A stretch of 10,053 nucleotides of DNA. Source: Bacteroidota bacterium. Its GTDB lineage: Bacteria > Bacteroidota > Bacteroidia > Chitinophagales > Saprospiraceae. Under the pieces are notes generated by a model that saw only the letters and a list, made by a program, of their open reading frames with translations, was not told where the DNA came from and searched no databases. The translations under genes and the position numbers were made by a program. The DNA lies in NCBI GenBank assembly GCA_018969455.1, contig JAGWYI010000106.1, forward strand, positions 1 to 10,053. The letters run 5' to 3'. This document shows positions 1 through 5,850 of the stretch, one piece after another. Each line of letters starts with the position of its first letter. Position 1 is the stretch's first letter.

Positions 1-187
1 AGTTGGCACTTGCTGCCAACGCTTTCCAGTCATCATCTGGGGGAGGGTTTAAATGCCAGGGGTGCAGGCCGATGGAAAAATAATTGGCGGGCAAAAGAGC
101 CTGCCCAGGCCAAATGCTGTGCACAACAAGATGGCCTGGGCGGGGATCCGGATGGTGGGAATGGATGTTGATAAACACCCTGTTCAT
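1..187 (-). CDS. TatD-family metal-dependent hydrolase, N-terminal part (cut by window edge)
   Basis: Only the first 62 codons are present; the gene runs off the left edge. The translation begins MNRVFINIHSHHPDP. It carries the HxH metal-binding pair typical of TatD-type hydrolases (His9 and His11 in NIHSHH) and, at about residues 39-46, the SIGLHPWH block that follows it in Bacteroidota members. TatD-family enzymes are cytoplasmic TIM-barrel metallohydrolases, several with DNase activity; the substrate of this one cannot be told from the fragment. The ATG (185-187) overlaps the TGA stop of dsbD (184-186) as ATGA, so the two genes are very likely co-transcribed and translationally coupled. 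The other metal ligands and the C-terminus lie outside the window. The family call is fairly secure; orthology to tatD itself is not, so no symbol is given. Confidence 0.8.
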   Translation of the reverse strand, partial: MNRVFINIHSHHPDPRPGHLVVHSIWPGQALLPANYFSIGLHPWHLNPPPDDDWKALAASAN

Positions 188-2361
188 TTCTGATTCATCC
201 CAATGAGGGTAGGGTTGGGGTTGGAATTCACCTTTTGGAAGGCATCTACGCCACAATCCAGAAATGCCTTGTATTCTGAAACATCGGGTGTGTATCCGCG
301 GGGTTGGTTGAGTACGGTAACGCCATCGTTGTGCATGAGTACATACCAGGGTTGACTAGCCTGACCAAAGTTGTTTTTTTCAAAATTGCTCCATTTATCG
401 CCCACGGTACGCATTTTTTCCTGGGTATTCGGATCGAGCAAATAATCGAATTTGTCTTCAAACAGGCGTTCTTTATCATCAACATACAAGGAAACCACTA
501 TATAGCGGTCGCGGAGGTGTTCAATGATACCGGGTTTGTCCCACACATTTTCCTCCATTTTGCGGCAATTGACACAACCATGTCCGGTAAAGTCGAGGAA
601 AATGGGTTTGTTTTGCTGTTTGGCAGCAGCCAGGCCTTCGTCAAAATCGTGGTAGCAATCGAGGTTATGGGGGCATCCAATGCCTTTTTTGGCATTTTTA
701 GGGCCCCAGATGTTGTAATGTACGGGAGGCGCAAGGCCGCTTAACAGGGAAAGTGCGTGGTAGTTAACCAGGCCCCATCCCAGGTAAATGCTGAAAGCCA
801 ATGCACTAAGTCCTATAGCCAGTCGGGGCAAACCTGGTTTGCCTTTCGCGCCTTTCCAATGGAGCAAACCAAACTGGTAGACGGCGAGCAGCAAGGATAA
901 TACAAGCCAAATACCAAGGAATAGTTCAAATTTGAGCAAACCCCAATGGCGAACCAGGTCGGCGGTGCTGAAAAATTTGAAAGCCAGCGCCAGTTCAACA
1001 ATACCGAGCGTAATTTTCACATTATCCATCCAGCCTCCCGATTTTGGCAGAGAATTGAGCCATCCTGGAAACATGGCAAACAAACCGAAGGGCAGAGCAA
1101 GGGCGAGGCCAAACGCAAACATGCCCACCGTGGGCTTTAAGGGAATAAACCCAAGCAGGGCTGCGCCGGCATTGCTGCGGGAAGCCTCTACCAATAAAGT
1201 GCCTACAATAGGACCTGTGCAGGAAAAGGAAACCAATGCAAGGGTAAATGCCATAAAAAATATGCCTAAATAACCGCCTCGGTCGGCCATTTTATCGCTG
1301 GCATTCACCCAGGAAGAGGGGAGGGTAATTTCGAACAGACCGAAAAAAGAAAGGGCAAAAATCACAAATACGGTAAAAAAGAGCAGATTGAAATACATAT
1401 CTGTGCTCATTTCATTCAGGATATTGGGGCCCAGTAAGGATGTGAGCGCCACGCCAAGCCCCACATAAATGATGATGATGCTCAATCCGTACCATATGGC
1501 ATTGCGAAGCCCGGTTTGGCGATTTTTAGAGCGTTTTACAAAAAAACTAACCGTCATGGGCATCATCGGGAACACGCAAGGGGTAAGCAAGGCAAGCAAT
1601 CCGCCCAAAAAACCACCAATAAAAACACCGGCCATGGATGTACTGCGCTGTACGGCCCCACAGGAATTTACAAACTTGGAAACATTGATTTGGGGCCGTT
1701 TTGAATCCCAAAAACCTTTAAAATTGGCGTCATCAGGCGCAGTTGGCTGTTCCGTTCCGACCTCTTGGGTGTTATGGGGCGCTTCGGAACCGAGCGCCGG
1801 ATCGCCGCCAGAGCCGCCAGGCGGCGGTGTATTTCCTGCCGGATTCGCAGGAGTAGGCGCCGGCTCATTGGTGTTTTTTCCCGAATCGGGCGTTTTGGAA
1901 CCGCCGCATGCGATTTTGGAAACGTCGAATTTAAAGTCCAAATCAACCGGAGGCAAACACATTTCTTCGTTGCAGGTCATAAAACTCAAATAACCCTCAA
2001 TGGGCTTGAGGGGTGCTTTCAGGCTTACCCGCTGCGTAAAAATGGCTTTGTGTTTGAACTTGGTGAGTTTCATTTCAAACACCTTATCGTAAATGGTAAA
2101 TTTCTCGCCACCTTCCATTGCCTTGCCCTCCAGTTTATAATGGGCGCCCTCTTTAAAGGTAAAGGAGGTGGGAACAGGCCCGGCATCGCTTTCCAAAAAC
2201 TGTGAATAAGTATACCAGCCATCGTTGATGGTGGCAGTAAATATCAGGTCGGCCTGGCAATTGCCCGCGTCTTGAACAGTAAATGTCCATTTCACGGGAC
2301 TTTGAGCGGCGGCAACGCCTGCCCATAACAATAAGAGCAACAGTATTTTTTGGACCTTCAT
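184..2361 (-). CDS. dsbD: Thiol:disulfide interchange protein DsbD (protein-disulfide reductase), three-domain
   Basis: DsbD-type proteins carry electrons from cytoplasmic thioredoxin across the inner membrane to periplasmic disulfide-handling proteins. The 725-aa product shows all three modules. Residues 1-20 are a signal peptide (MKVQKILLLLLLWAG...AQ). Residues about 21-150 form the DsbD-alpha-like periplasmic domain with Cys130 and Cys135 (CX4C, then LPP). Residues about 156-211 are a Pro/Gly/Asn-rich linker. Residues about 240-550 form the membrane core, with Cys262 in LTPCVFP and Cys381 in FSCTGP, the two membrane-embedded redox cysteines of the family. Residues about 560-710 form a thioredoxin-like gamma domain with CxxC at Cys596/Cys599 (GCVNC). 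An ATG 20 codons upstream (2419-2421) is open, but the ATG at 2359-2361 is directly followed by the signal peptide and was preferred. No clear promoter was found; a one-mismatch TAnnTTTG-like site lies at 2384-2391. The gene stop overlaps the TatD-family start. Length and order are normal for Bacteroidota. Confidence 0.92.
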   Translation of the reverse strand: MKVQKILLLLLLWAGVAAAQSPVKWTFTVQDAGNCQADLIFTATINDGWYTYSQFLESDAGPVPTSFTFKEGAHYKLEGKAMEGGEKFTIYDKVFEMKLTKFKHKAIFTQRVSLKAPLKPIEGYLSFMTCNEEMCLPPVDLDFKFDVSKIACGGSKTPDSGKNTNEPAPTPANPAGNTPPPGGSGGDPALGSEAPHNTQEVGTEQPTAPDDANFKGFWDSKRPQINVSKFVNSCGAVQRSTSMAGVFIGGFLGGLLALLTPCVFPMMPMTVSFFVKRSKNRQTGLRNAIWYGLSIIIIYVGLGVALTSLLGPNILNEMSTDMYFNLLFFTVFVIFALSFFGLFEITLPSSWVNASDKMADRGGYLGIFFMAFTLALVSFSCTGPIVGTLLVEASRSNAGAALLGFIPLKPTVGMFAFGLALALPFGLFAMFPGWLNSLPKSGGWMDNVKITLGIVELALAFKFFSTADLVRHWGLLKFELFLGIWLVLSLLLAVYQFGLLHWKGAKGKPGLPRLAIGLSALAFSIYLGWGLVNYHALSLLSGLAPPVHYNIWGPKNAKKGIGCPHNLDCYHDFDEGLAAAKQQNKPIFLDFTGHGCVNCRKMEENVWDKPGIIEHLRDRYIVVSLYVDDKERLFEDKFDYLLDPNTQEKMRTVGDKWSNFEKNNFGQASQPWYVLMHNDGVTVLNQPRGYTPDVSEYKAFLDCGVDAFQKVNSNPNPTLIGMNQK

Positions 2362-2480
2362 AAATTGGATAATTTTAAGGCTGCAAAATAAGACGGTTTT
2401 TTCAGCTTGATGGTGTACCACGGGCTCATTTGCACAACTTTAACCCGCTGAATTGTCGCAGTTTGTCTATTTCAACCATC

Positions 2481-2492
2481 AATCGGCCGATT
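2481..2492. repeat. 12-bp perfect palindrome in the dsbD/rpmH intergenic region
   Basis: AATCGGCCGATT is a perfect inverted repeat lying between the divergent dsbD and rpmH genes, upstream of the rpmH promoter-like site. It could be a binding site for a dimeric regulator, but a single palindrome of this length may also be chance. The rest of the 271-bp region (2362-2632) holds the rpmH promoter-like site and AT-rich sequence with no convincing small gene. Confidence 0.25.
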
Positions 2493-2560
2493 ATTGCCTT
2501 TGTCGTGCAGGATTGCTGAAAATTTATCAACAGTTTTTATCTTTTTTAGTTGATCGGGTA

Positions 2561-2590
2561 TTGTATTTTTGCAAAATCAAATTACCTTTG
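2561..2590 (+). promoter_or_regulatory. Bacteroidota-type promoter for rpmH
   Basis: TTG at 2561-2563, a 19-bp spacer, then TACCTTTG at 2583-2590 match the established -33/-7 promoter consensus of Bacteroidota (TTG-N19-21-TAnnTTTG). Transcription would start near 2595, leaving a leader of about 40 nt before the rpmH ATG. A second perfect TAnnTTTG match (TATTTTTG, 2564-2571) overlaps the spacer but lacks a well-placed TTG. This was found by reading the sequence, not by measurement. Confidence 0.65.
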
Positions 2591-2632
2591 CGCTCCGATT
2601 TTGAAAAGCAATCATTTTTTACAGAATAAGCA

Positions 2633-2788
2633 ATGAAACGTACATACCAGCCATCGAACCGCTCCCGGAAAAACAAACACGGATTCCGCGAACGCATGGA
2701 AACCAAAAACGGCCGTAAAACGCTGGCTCGCCGCCGCAAACAAGGTCGGTGGAAATTGACGGTTTCTGACGAAAGAGGTTTGAAATAA
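2633..2788 (+). CDS. rpmH: 50S ribosomal protein L34
   Basis: This short gene encodes a 51-residue, strongly basic protein starting MKRTYQPSNRSRKNKHGFRE, the L34 signature, followed by RM...NGRK, LARRRKQGR and KLTVSDERG. L34 is a small component of the large ribosomal subunit. Its length is normal (44-53 aa in most bacteria). A consensus promoter lies about 43 bp upstream and a terminator-like hairpin about 110 bp downstream, so rpmH may be largely a one-gene transcript with variable read-through into rnpA. The rpmH-rnpA neighbourhood is widely conserved in bacteria and supports the call. The opposite strand is also open here, which is a shadow of the arginine/lysine-rich coding. Confidence 0.97.
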   Translation: MKRTYQPSNRSRKNKHGFRERMETKNGRKTLARRRKQGRWKLTVSDERGLK

Positions 2789-2901
2789 TACGCCTGGTTC
2801 TGGGAGCATATCCGCTCTTTGAAACCCATTTATACCCAGATCAAGTGGGACTTTTGTTGGTAGGGCAATCATTCGAATGCCTTTGAAAATAGAAGCCGCC
2901 T

Positions 2902-2946
2902 AACTTCAGAAGTTTGATGATCAACTTCGGAAGTTTTTTTATTTTT
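2902..2946 (+). terminator. Terminator-like hairpin between rpmH and rnpA
   Basis: The arms AACTTCAGAAGTT (2902-2914) and AACTTCGGAAGTT (2923-2935) pair over 13 positions with one central mismatch, enclosing the 8-nt loop TGATGATC. Seven T follow (2934-2940), then A and five more T (2942-2946). This has the form of an intrinsic terminator for rpmH, although the stem is AT-rich. Each arm is itself a near palindrome, so alternative folds exist. The loop contains the first in-frame ATG of the rnpA reading frame (2917-2919). Confidence 0.65.
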
Positions 2947-2982
2947 CGGATCAAAAATCCCACTACTTTCGCTTTGGCAGGT

Positions 2983-3408
2983 TTGGAATTTAAAAGGGAG
3001 GAGCGGCTTAAAAGCAAAAAAATGCTTCAAGCGCTGTTTAACGGGGGAAATTCCTTTGTGTCTTACCCCCTGCGCGTGGTTTGGGCCTATATACCTGCCG
3101 AGGAAATGCCTGCATCGCCTTATCCCGCACAACTTGCCGTGGCTGTTTCGAAAAGACATGTAAAGACTGCTGTGGCCCGAAACAGCATCAAACGCCGCAT
3201 CCGGGAAGCATATCGATTGCACAAGCCCGAATTTTATCAAAAACTACAACAGTTTAACGGTCCTATTGGAATTATGTTAATGTATGTTGGCAAAGAACTT
3301 TTGCCATTTGAAGACATTGAGGCCGGTGTACTCAAAATGATTCGGAAATTTCCGGGCGACCGGCCCAGACAACATCCAACAAATGGAAATCCGGATAGGA
3401 CTCCCTAA
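2983..3408 (+). CDS. rnpA: Ribonuclease P protein component
   Basis: RnpA is the protein subunit of RNase P, which with the catalytic RNA removes 5' leaders from tRNA precursors. The frame encodes the family pattern: an N-terminal EFKREERLKSKK segment, a central beta region, VAVSKRHVKTAVARN, and the RNxxKRRxRE motif (RNSIKRRIRE, residues 66-75 with this start) that contacts RNA. The length is 141 aa, usual for the family, with a polar tail ending PDRTP. Start choice: a TTG at 2983 gives MEFKREERL, matching family N-termini; a TTG at 2974 gives MAGLEFKREERL. The only ATG upstream (2917) lies in the loop of the terminator-like hairpin and would add 22 residues encoded largely by its T-tract, so it was not chosen, though automatic annotation may prefer it (2917..3408, 163 aa). 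A weak promoter-like TACTTTCG lies at 2964-2971. Function is secure; the start is not. Confidence 0.92.
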   Translation: MEFKREERLKSKKMLQALFNGGNSFVSYPLRVVWAYIPAEEMPASPYPAQLAVAVSKRHVKTAVARNSIKRRIREAYRLHKPEFYQKLQQFNGPIGIMLMYVGKELLPFEDIEAGVLKMIRKFPGDRPRQHPTNGNPDRTP

Positions 3409-3411
3409 ATT

Positions 3412-3450
3412 CTTTAAAAACAGCGTATACTCAAGCGGTGTTTTTTAGAG
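3412..3450. terminator. Bidirectional terminator-like hairpin between rnpA and queA
   Basis: CTTTAAAAACAGCG (3412-3425) and CGGTGTTTTTTAGAG (3436-3450) pair imperfectly around a 10-nt loop, with one G-G mismatch, a G-U pair and one bulge. The A-tract in one arm and the T-tract in the other make the structure T-rich at the 3' side on both strands, as expected between convergent genes. A second, perfect 7-bp hairpin, TTAGAGC/GCTCTAA (3445-3451 with 3459-3465), shares its left arm with the first, so the two folds exclude each other. The second has no T-tract after it on either strand. Confidence 0.5.
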
Positions 3451-3504
3451 CGATCTTTGCTCTAAGTTGTTGAAAGTCATAGTTTTATAAGGCGCGCGCT
3501 GTCT

Positions 3505-4728
3505 TCAAAGGGATTCTGGATTGGCGCAATATAGAATAGAGCCGTCGCCGTAACTCAGAAATCGGTATTCATTTTCCAGTGCAAATTGGTAAATTCGTTT
3601 CCAATCATCGCCAACCAAGGCAGCGACAAGTAAAAGGAGGGTACTTCCCGGCTGATGAAAGTTGGTGACCAATGCCTGAATGGTTCGGACGCGATAACCC
3701 GGTGCAATCATCAATTGCGTTTTGGCGATAATGCGATCCATTTGGCGGGATTCCATCCAGTGCAAAAGCGTTTCAAAAGATTGAAATACAGTTGTTTGTG
3801 CGTGTTCGGGAGCATAGGCATCCCATTGTTTTATTTCCAGTTGCGCCAATTCAAGCCCAGGTTGATGTACCAGTTTGCTGCCCATGAGAAACAAACTTTC
3901 CAGGGTGCGCAGGGTAGTGGTGCCCACGGCAATTACCGCCCCTTTCCGGTATTGTTCAAGCAAGCGTTTGATGCCGTTCAAAGAAACGTCGAAGTATTCG
4001 GCATGCATATCGTGATCGCCGATGGTTTCACTTTTCACGGGTTTAAAGGTTCCTGCGCCTACGTGCAGGGTCAGGTAGGTGTGCTCGATGTTTTTTTGTG
4101 CCAATTGCTGGAAAATGCGATCGGTAAAATGGAGGCCGGCAGTGGGCGCAGCAACTGAACCTTCATAACGGGCGAAAATGGTTTGGTAGCGGATGCGGTC
4201 ATCTGGCTCGGCAGGTCGGGCCAGATAGGGCGGCAATGGCACCGATCCTAAGGCCTCCAATACCGCTGCAAAGCTCCACGACTGAGGGGTCCACTGGAAT
4301 CGGATTTGATTGTTTCCCCGGTCTTCCCAATGTGCTTCCAGCCGAATGGTATCGTTTTCAAGCACCATTGGGCCCGACTTCCATTTTTTTGCACCCCCTA
4401 TCAGGCAGTTCCATACGCTGGTACCCTGTTGTGCCAGGGCCCGCGCTTGTTCTTCAACAGGCTCCAGACAAAACACTTCTACGCCCCCTCCGGAATCTTT
4501 CACAAACTGCAATCGTGCCGGAATGACCCTGGTATCATTGAATACCATGAGCGCGCCCTCGGGCAAATGGCGATCGATCTGGTAGTAAAAATCGCTTTCG
4601 ATGTTGGCTTGTTTGTAAATAAGCAGTTTTGAGCAATCTCTTTCAGCCAGGGGGTATTTGGCAATCCGGTTTTCTGGAAGTTCGTATTGAAACGCATCCA
4701 TGCGCAGGTTTCGAGCCGATTCTTGCAT
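3505..4728 (-). CDS. queA: S-adenosylmethionine:tRNA ribosyltransferase-isomerase QueA
   Basis: QueA transfers and isomerises the ribosyl moiety of S-adenosylmethionine onto preQ1-modified tRNA (wobble position 34 of GUN anticodons), forming epoxyqueuosine in the queuosine pathway; it is cytoplasmic. The 407-aa translation has the family blocks in order: NDTRVIPARL (64-73), GSVPLPPYL (161-169), GSVAAPTAGLHFT (190-202), LHVGAGTFKPV (221-231), HAEYF (242-246), VGTTTLRTLES (268-278), APGYRVR plus TNFHQPGSTLLLL (342-367) and FLSYGDGSIL (390-399). It is longer than the roughly 356-aa E. coli enzyme. The ATG at 4726-4728 follows the stop of the upstream CDF transporter gene after 2 bp. A second ATG at codon 10 (4699-4701) gives MDAFQYELPENRIAKYP, closer to family N-termini, and is a real alternative. 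The pair is almost certainly one operon. No other queuosine gene is in view. Confidence 0.96.
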   Translation of the reverse strand: MQESARNLRMDAFQYELPENRIAKYPLAERDCSKLLIYKQANIESDFYYQIDRHLPEGALMVFNDTRVIPARLQFVKDSGGGVEVFCLEPVEEQARALAQQGTSVWNCLIGGAKKWKSGPMVLENDTIRLEAHWEDRGNNQIRFQWTPQSWSFAAVLEALGSVPLPPYLARPAEPDDRIRYQTIFARYEGSVAAPTAGLHFTDRIFQQLAQKNIEHTYLTLHVGAGTFKPVKSETIGDHDMHAEYFDVSLNGIKRLLEQYRKGAVIAVGTTTLRTLESLFLMGSKLVHQPGLELAQLEIKQWDAYAPEHAQTTVFQSFETLLHWMESRQMDRIIAKTQLMIAPGYRVRTIQALVTNFHQPGSTLLLLVAALVGDDWKRIYQFALENEYRFLSYGDGSILYCANPESL

Positions 4729-4730
4729 GT

Positions 4731-5720
4731 TTATTCGTGGTGGTGATTTTGCGTTAAATTGTCAAAAGTCCAGTTGAGGCGTGTTTCAAATGCCGCTTGG
4801 CGTTCAGGGCAGTTGGTCACTTCGCAAATTCGGCATGCCTGGGGTGGTTTGCATGGATCGATGTGGACAAACAGTTCAACTGATTGTTTATAATGACCCG
4901 CGACCAGGTTTTCGAGGGCGCGCACCGATTGTTGGGCAGTTGCCACATTGCAATACCAGGGTACTGTAAGGTGACAATCGAGGTGAAGTTGGTGGCCGAA
5001 TTGCATCATGCGTAAATTGTGCAAGTCTATCCACCCCTGTTCTTTATGGTCGTTCAACAATTGAATCAACTGCTGAATAAGGTCCATGTTTACCTCATCC
5101 ATGATCCCCGACACTGTTTGGCGTATGATTCCATAGCCATGGAATAAAATGATGCTTCCAAACAAAATCGCAGAGGCACTGTCGATCCATGTGATGCCGG
5201 TTAATCGGATCAGGATCAGACCTACAATAATTCCCAGGGTCGTATAAGTGTCGCTTTGAAGGTGTTTTCCGCTGCTTCTCAGTGCAATGGAATTGTTTTT
5301 GTGCCCTTGATTGATGCAATATGCGCCTAATGCAAAATTAACGACAGCGGTAAATGACACCAAATAAATGCCATAATCCAGCGAATCGATACGGGGAGGA
5401 TGGAGCAAATTGAGAATCGCTTCGTACACAATCAGGATGCCGGCTCCGATGATCATAAGGCCTTCAAAAGAGGCAGAAACCAATTCCACCTTTCCATGCC
5501 CATAAGGATGATTGCCGTCGCGAGGGCGGGCTGAAACAATCAAACTGTATAGCCCGGTAAATCCGGTAAGCACGTTGACGGTGCTTTCCAGGGCATCGGT
5601 TAGAATGGCCACTGAATGTGTAATCCAATAGGCCAGAATTTTTGCGAAAAAAAGCAACAACGAAACGGCAACGACCAGGCGTTGAATGCGGATGTTTAGT
5701 TGGGCAGCGTTTTCCATCAT
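4731..5720 (-). CDS. Cation diffusion facilitator (CDF) family metal transporter with Cys/His-rich C-terminus
   Basis: CDF proteins export divalent metals (Zn, Fe, Mn, Co, Cd) in exchange for protons across the inner membrane. The 329-aa product has hydrophobic segments consistent with six helices over about residues 12-200, then a cytoplasmic C-terminal domain. Helix 2 carries the family block SVAILTDALES (Asp42); the loop after it has NHPYGHGKVE; helix 5 has HLQSD (His153 and Asp157), the usual metal-site pair. The C-terminal tail holds Cys290, Cys296, Cys299 and Cys304 (CX6C, CX2C, CX4C spacing) and ends HHHE, a possible extra metal-binding patch. The reading frame is open up to an ATG at 5772-5774, but a consensus promoter lies between that ATG and the one at 5718-5720, so the latter was chosen; the next codon is also ATG (5715-5717). 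The metal cannot be assigned from sequence. Downstream is queA after 2 bp. Confidence 0.93.
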   Translation of the reverse strand: MMENAAQLNIRIQRLVVAVSLLLFFAKILAYWITHSVAILTDALESTVNVLTGFTGLYSLIVSARPRDGNHPYGHGKVELVSASFEGLMIIGAGILIVYEAILNLLHPPRIDSLDYGIYLVSFTAVVNFALGAYCINQGHKNNSIALRSSGKHLQSDTYTTLGIIVGLILIRLTGITWIDSASAILFGSIILFHGYGIIRQTVSGIMDEVNMDLIQQLIQLLNDHKEQGWIDLHNLRMMQFGHQLHLDCHLTVPWYCNVATAQQSVRALENLVAGHYKQSVELFVHIDPCKPPQACRICEVTNCPERQAAFETRLNWTFDNLTQNHHHE

Positions 5721-5724
5721 GACG

Positions 5725-5757
5725 CAAAGGTAGATTCTATTCTGTTGTTTATCCAAA
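5725..5757 (-). promoter_or_regulatory. Bacteroidota-type promoter for the CDF-queA operon
   Basis: Read on the minus strand, TTTG (5757-5754), a 21-bp spacer and TACCTTTG (5732-5725) fit the TTG-N19-21-TAnnTTTG consensus. The last G of the -7 element is only 4 bp from the ATG at 5720, so the transcript would begin at or within a few bases of the start codon (leaderless or nearly so). The same TACCTTTG octamer is used at rpmH. Confidence 0.65.
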
Positions 5758-5804
5758 AAATGGAAGTCTGACAAAGGCCATGGTGTGAATTGCCAGCTTA
5801 GGCT

Positions 5805-5812
5805 TACCTTAG
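5805..5812 (+). promoter_or_regulatory. Weak promoter-like -7 element for the glycosylasparaginase gene
   Basis: TACCTTAG matches TAnnTTTG at seven of eight positions and lies 38 bp before the ATG at 5851. The nearest TTG upstream (5790-5792) is only 12 bp away, too close for a standard -33 element, so the call is tentative. The site faces the CDF promoter across a short divergent region. Confidence 0.3.
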
Positions 5813-5850
5813 CGACAGTCTAACGTTCATTTTAGCCCATTGTTGATTTT

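Noticed and set aside
304..744. Plus-strand open frame of 146 codons
   Set aside because: It is wholly antisense to dsbD, with no recognisable domain; the dsbD frame carries the conserved thioredoxin-like motifs here.
1780..1880. GC-rich stretch with small inverted repeats (such as GCCGCC...GGCGGC)
   Set aside because: It is explained by the Gly/Pro-rich linker codons of dsbD; not a separate element.
1469..2205. Plus-strand open frames over the dsbD linker and alpha domain
   Set aside because: They are low-complexity mirror images of the Pro/Gly-rich linker and nearby coding sequence, without family features.
2524..2532. TTATCAACA, one mismatch from a DnaA box, near rpmH (possible origin)
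   Set aside because: There is no cluster of boxes, no dnaA gene and no clear unwinding element; a similar copy near 168-176 is inside the TatD-family coding sequence.
2527..2872. Minus-strand open frames across rpmH
   Set aside because: They are shadows of the Arg/Lys-rich L34 gene, which is unmistakable on the plus strand.
2996..3024. GGGAGGAG followed by ATG at 3022 as an rnpA ribosome site and start
   Set aside because: The spacing is about 18 bases and that start would remove the conserved FKREERLKSKK segment; the purine run is simply the codons for it.
3383..3448. 21-codon frame overlapping the rnpA end (MEIRIGLPKFF...)
   Set aside because: It lies largely within the terminator-like hairpin, has no recognised relatives, and is too short to support.
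5721..5774. N-terminal extension of the CDF transporter to the ATG at 5774
   Set aside because: The extra 18 residues are not transporter-like and the stretch contains a consensus promoter.
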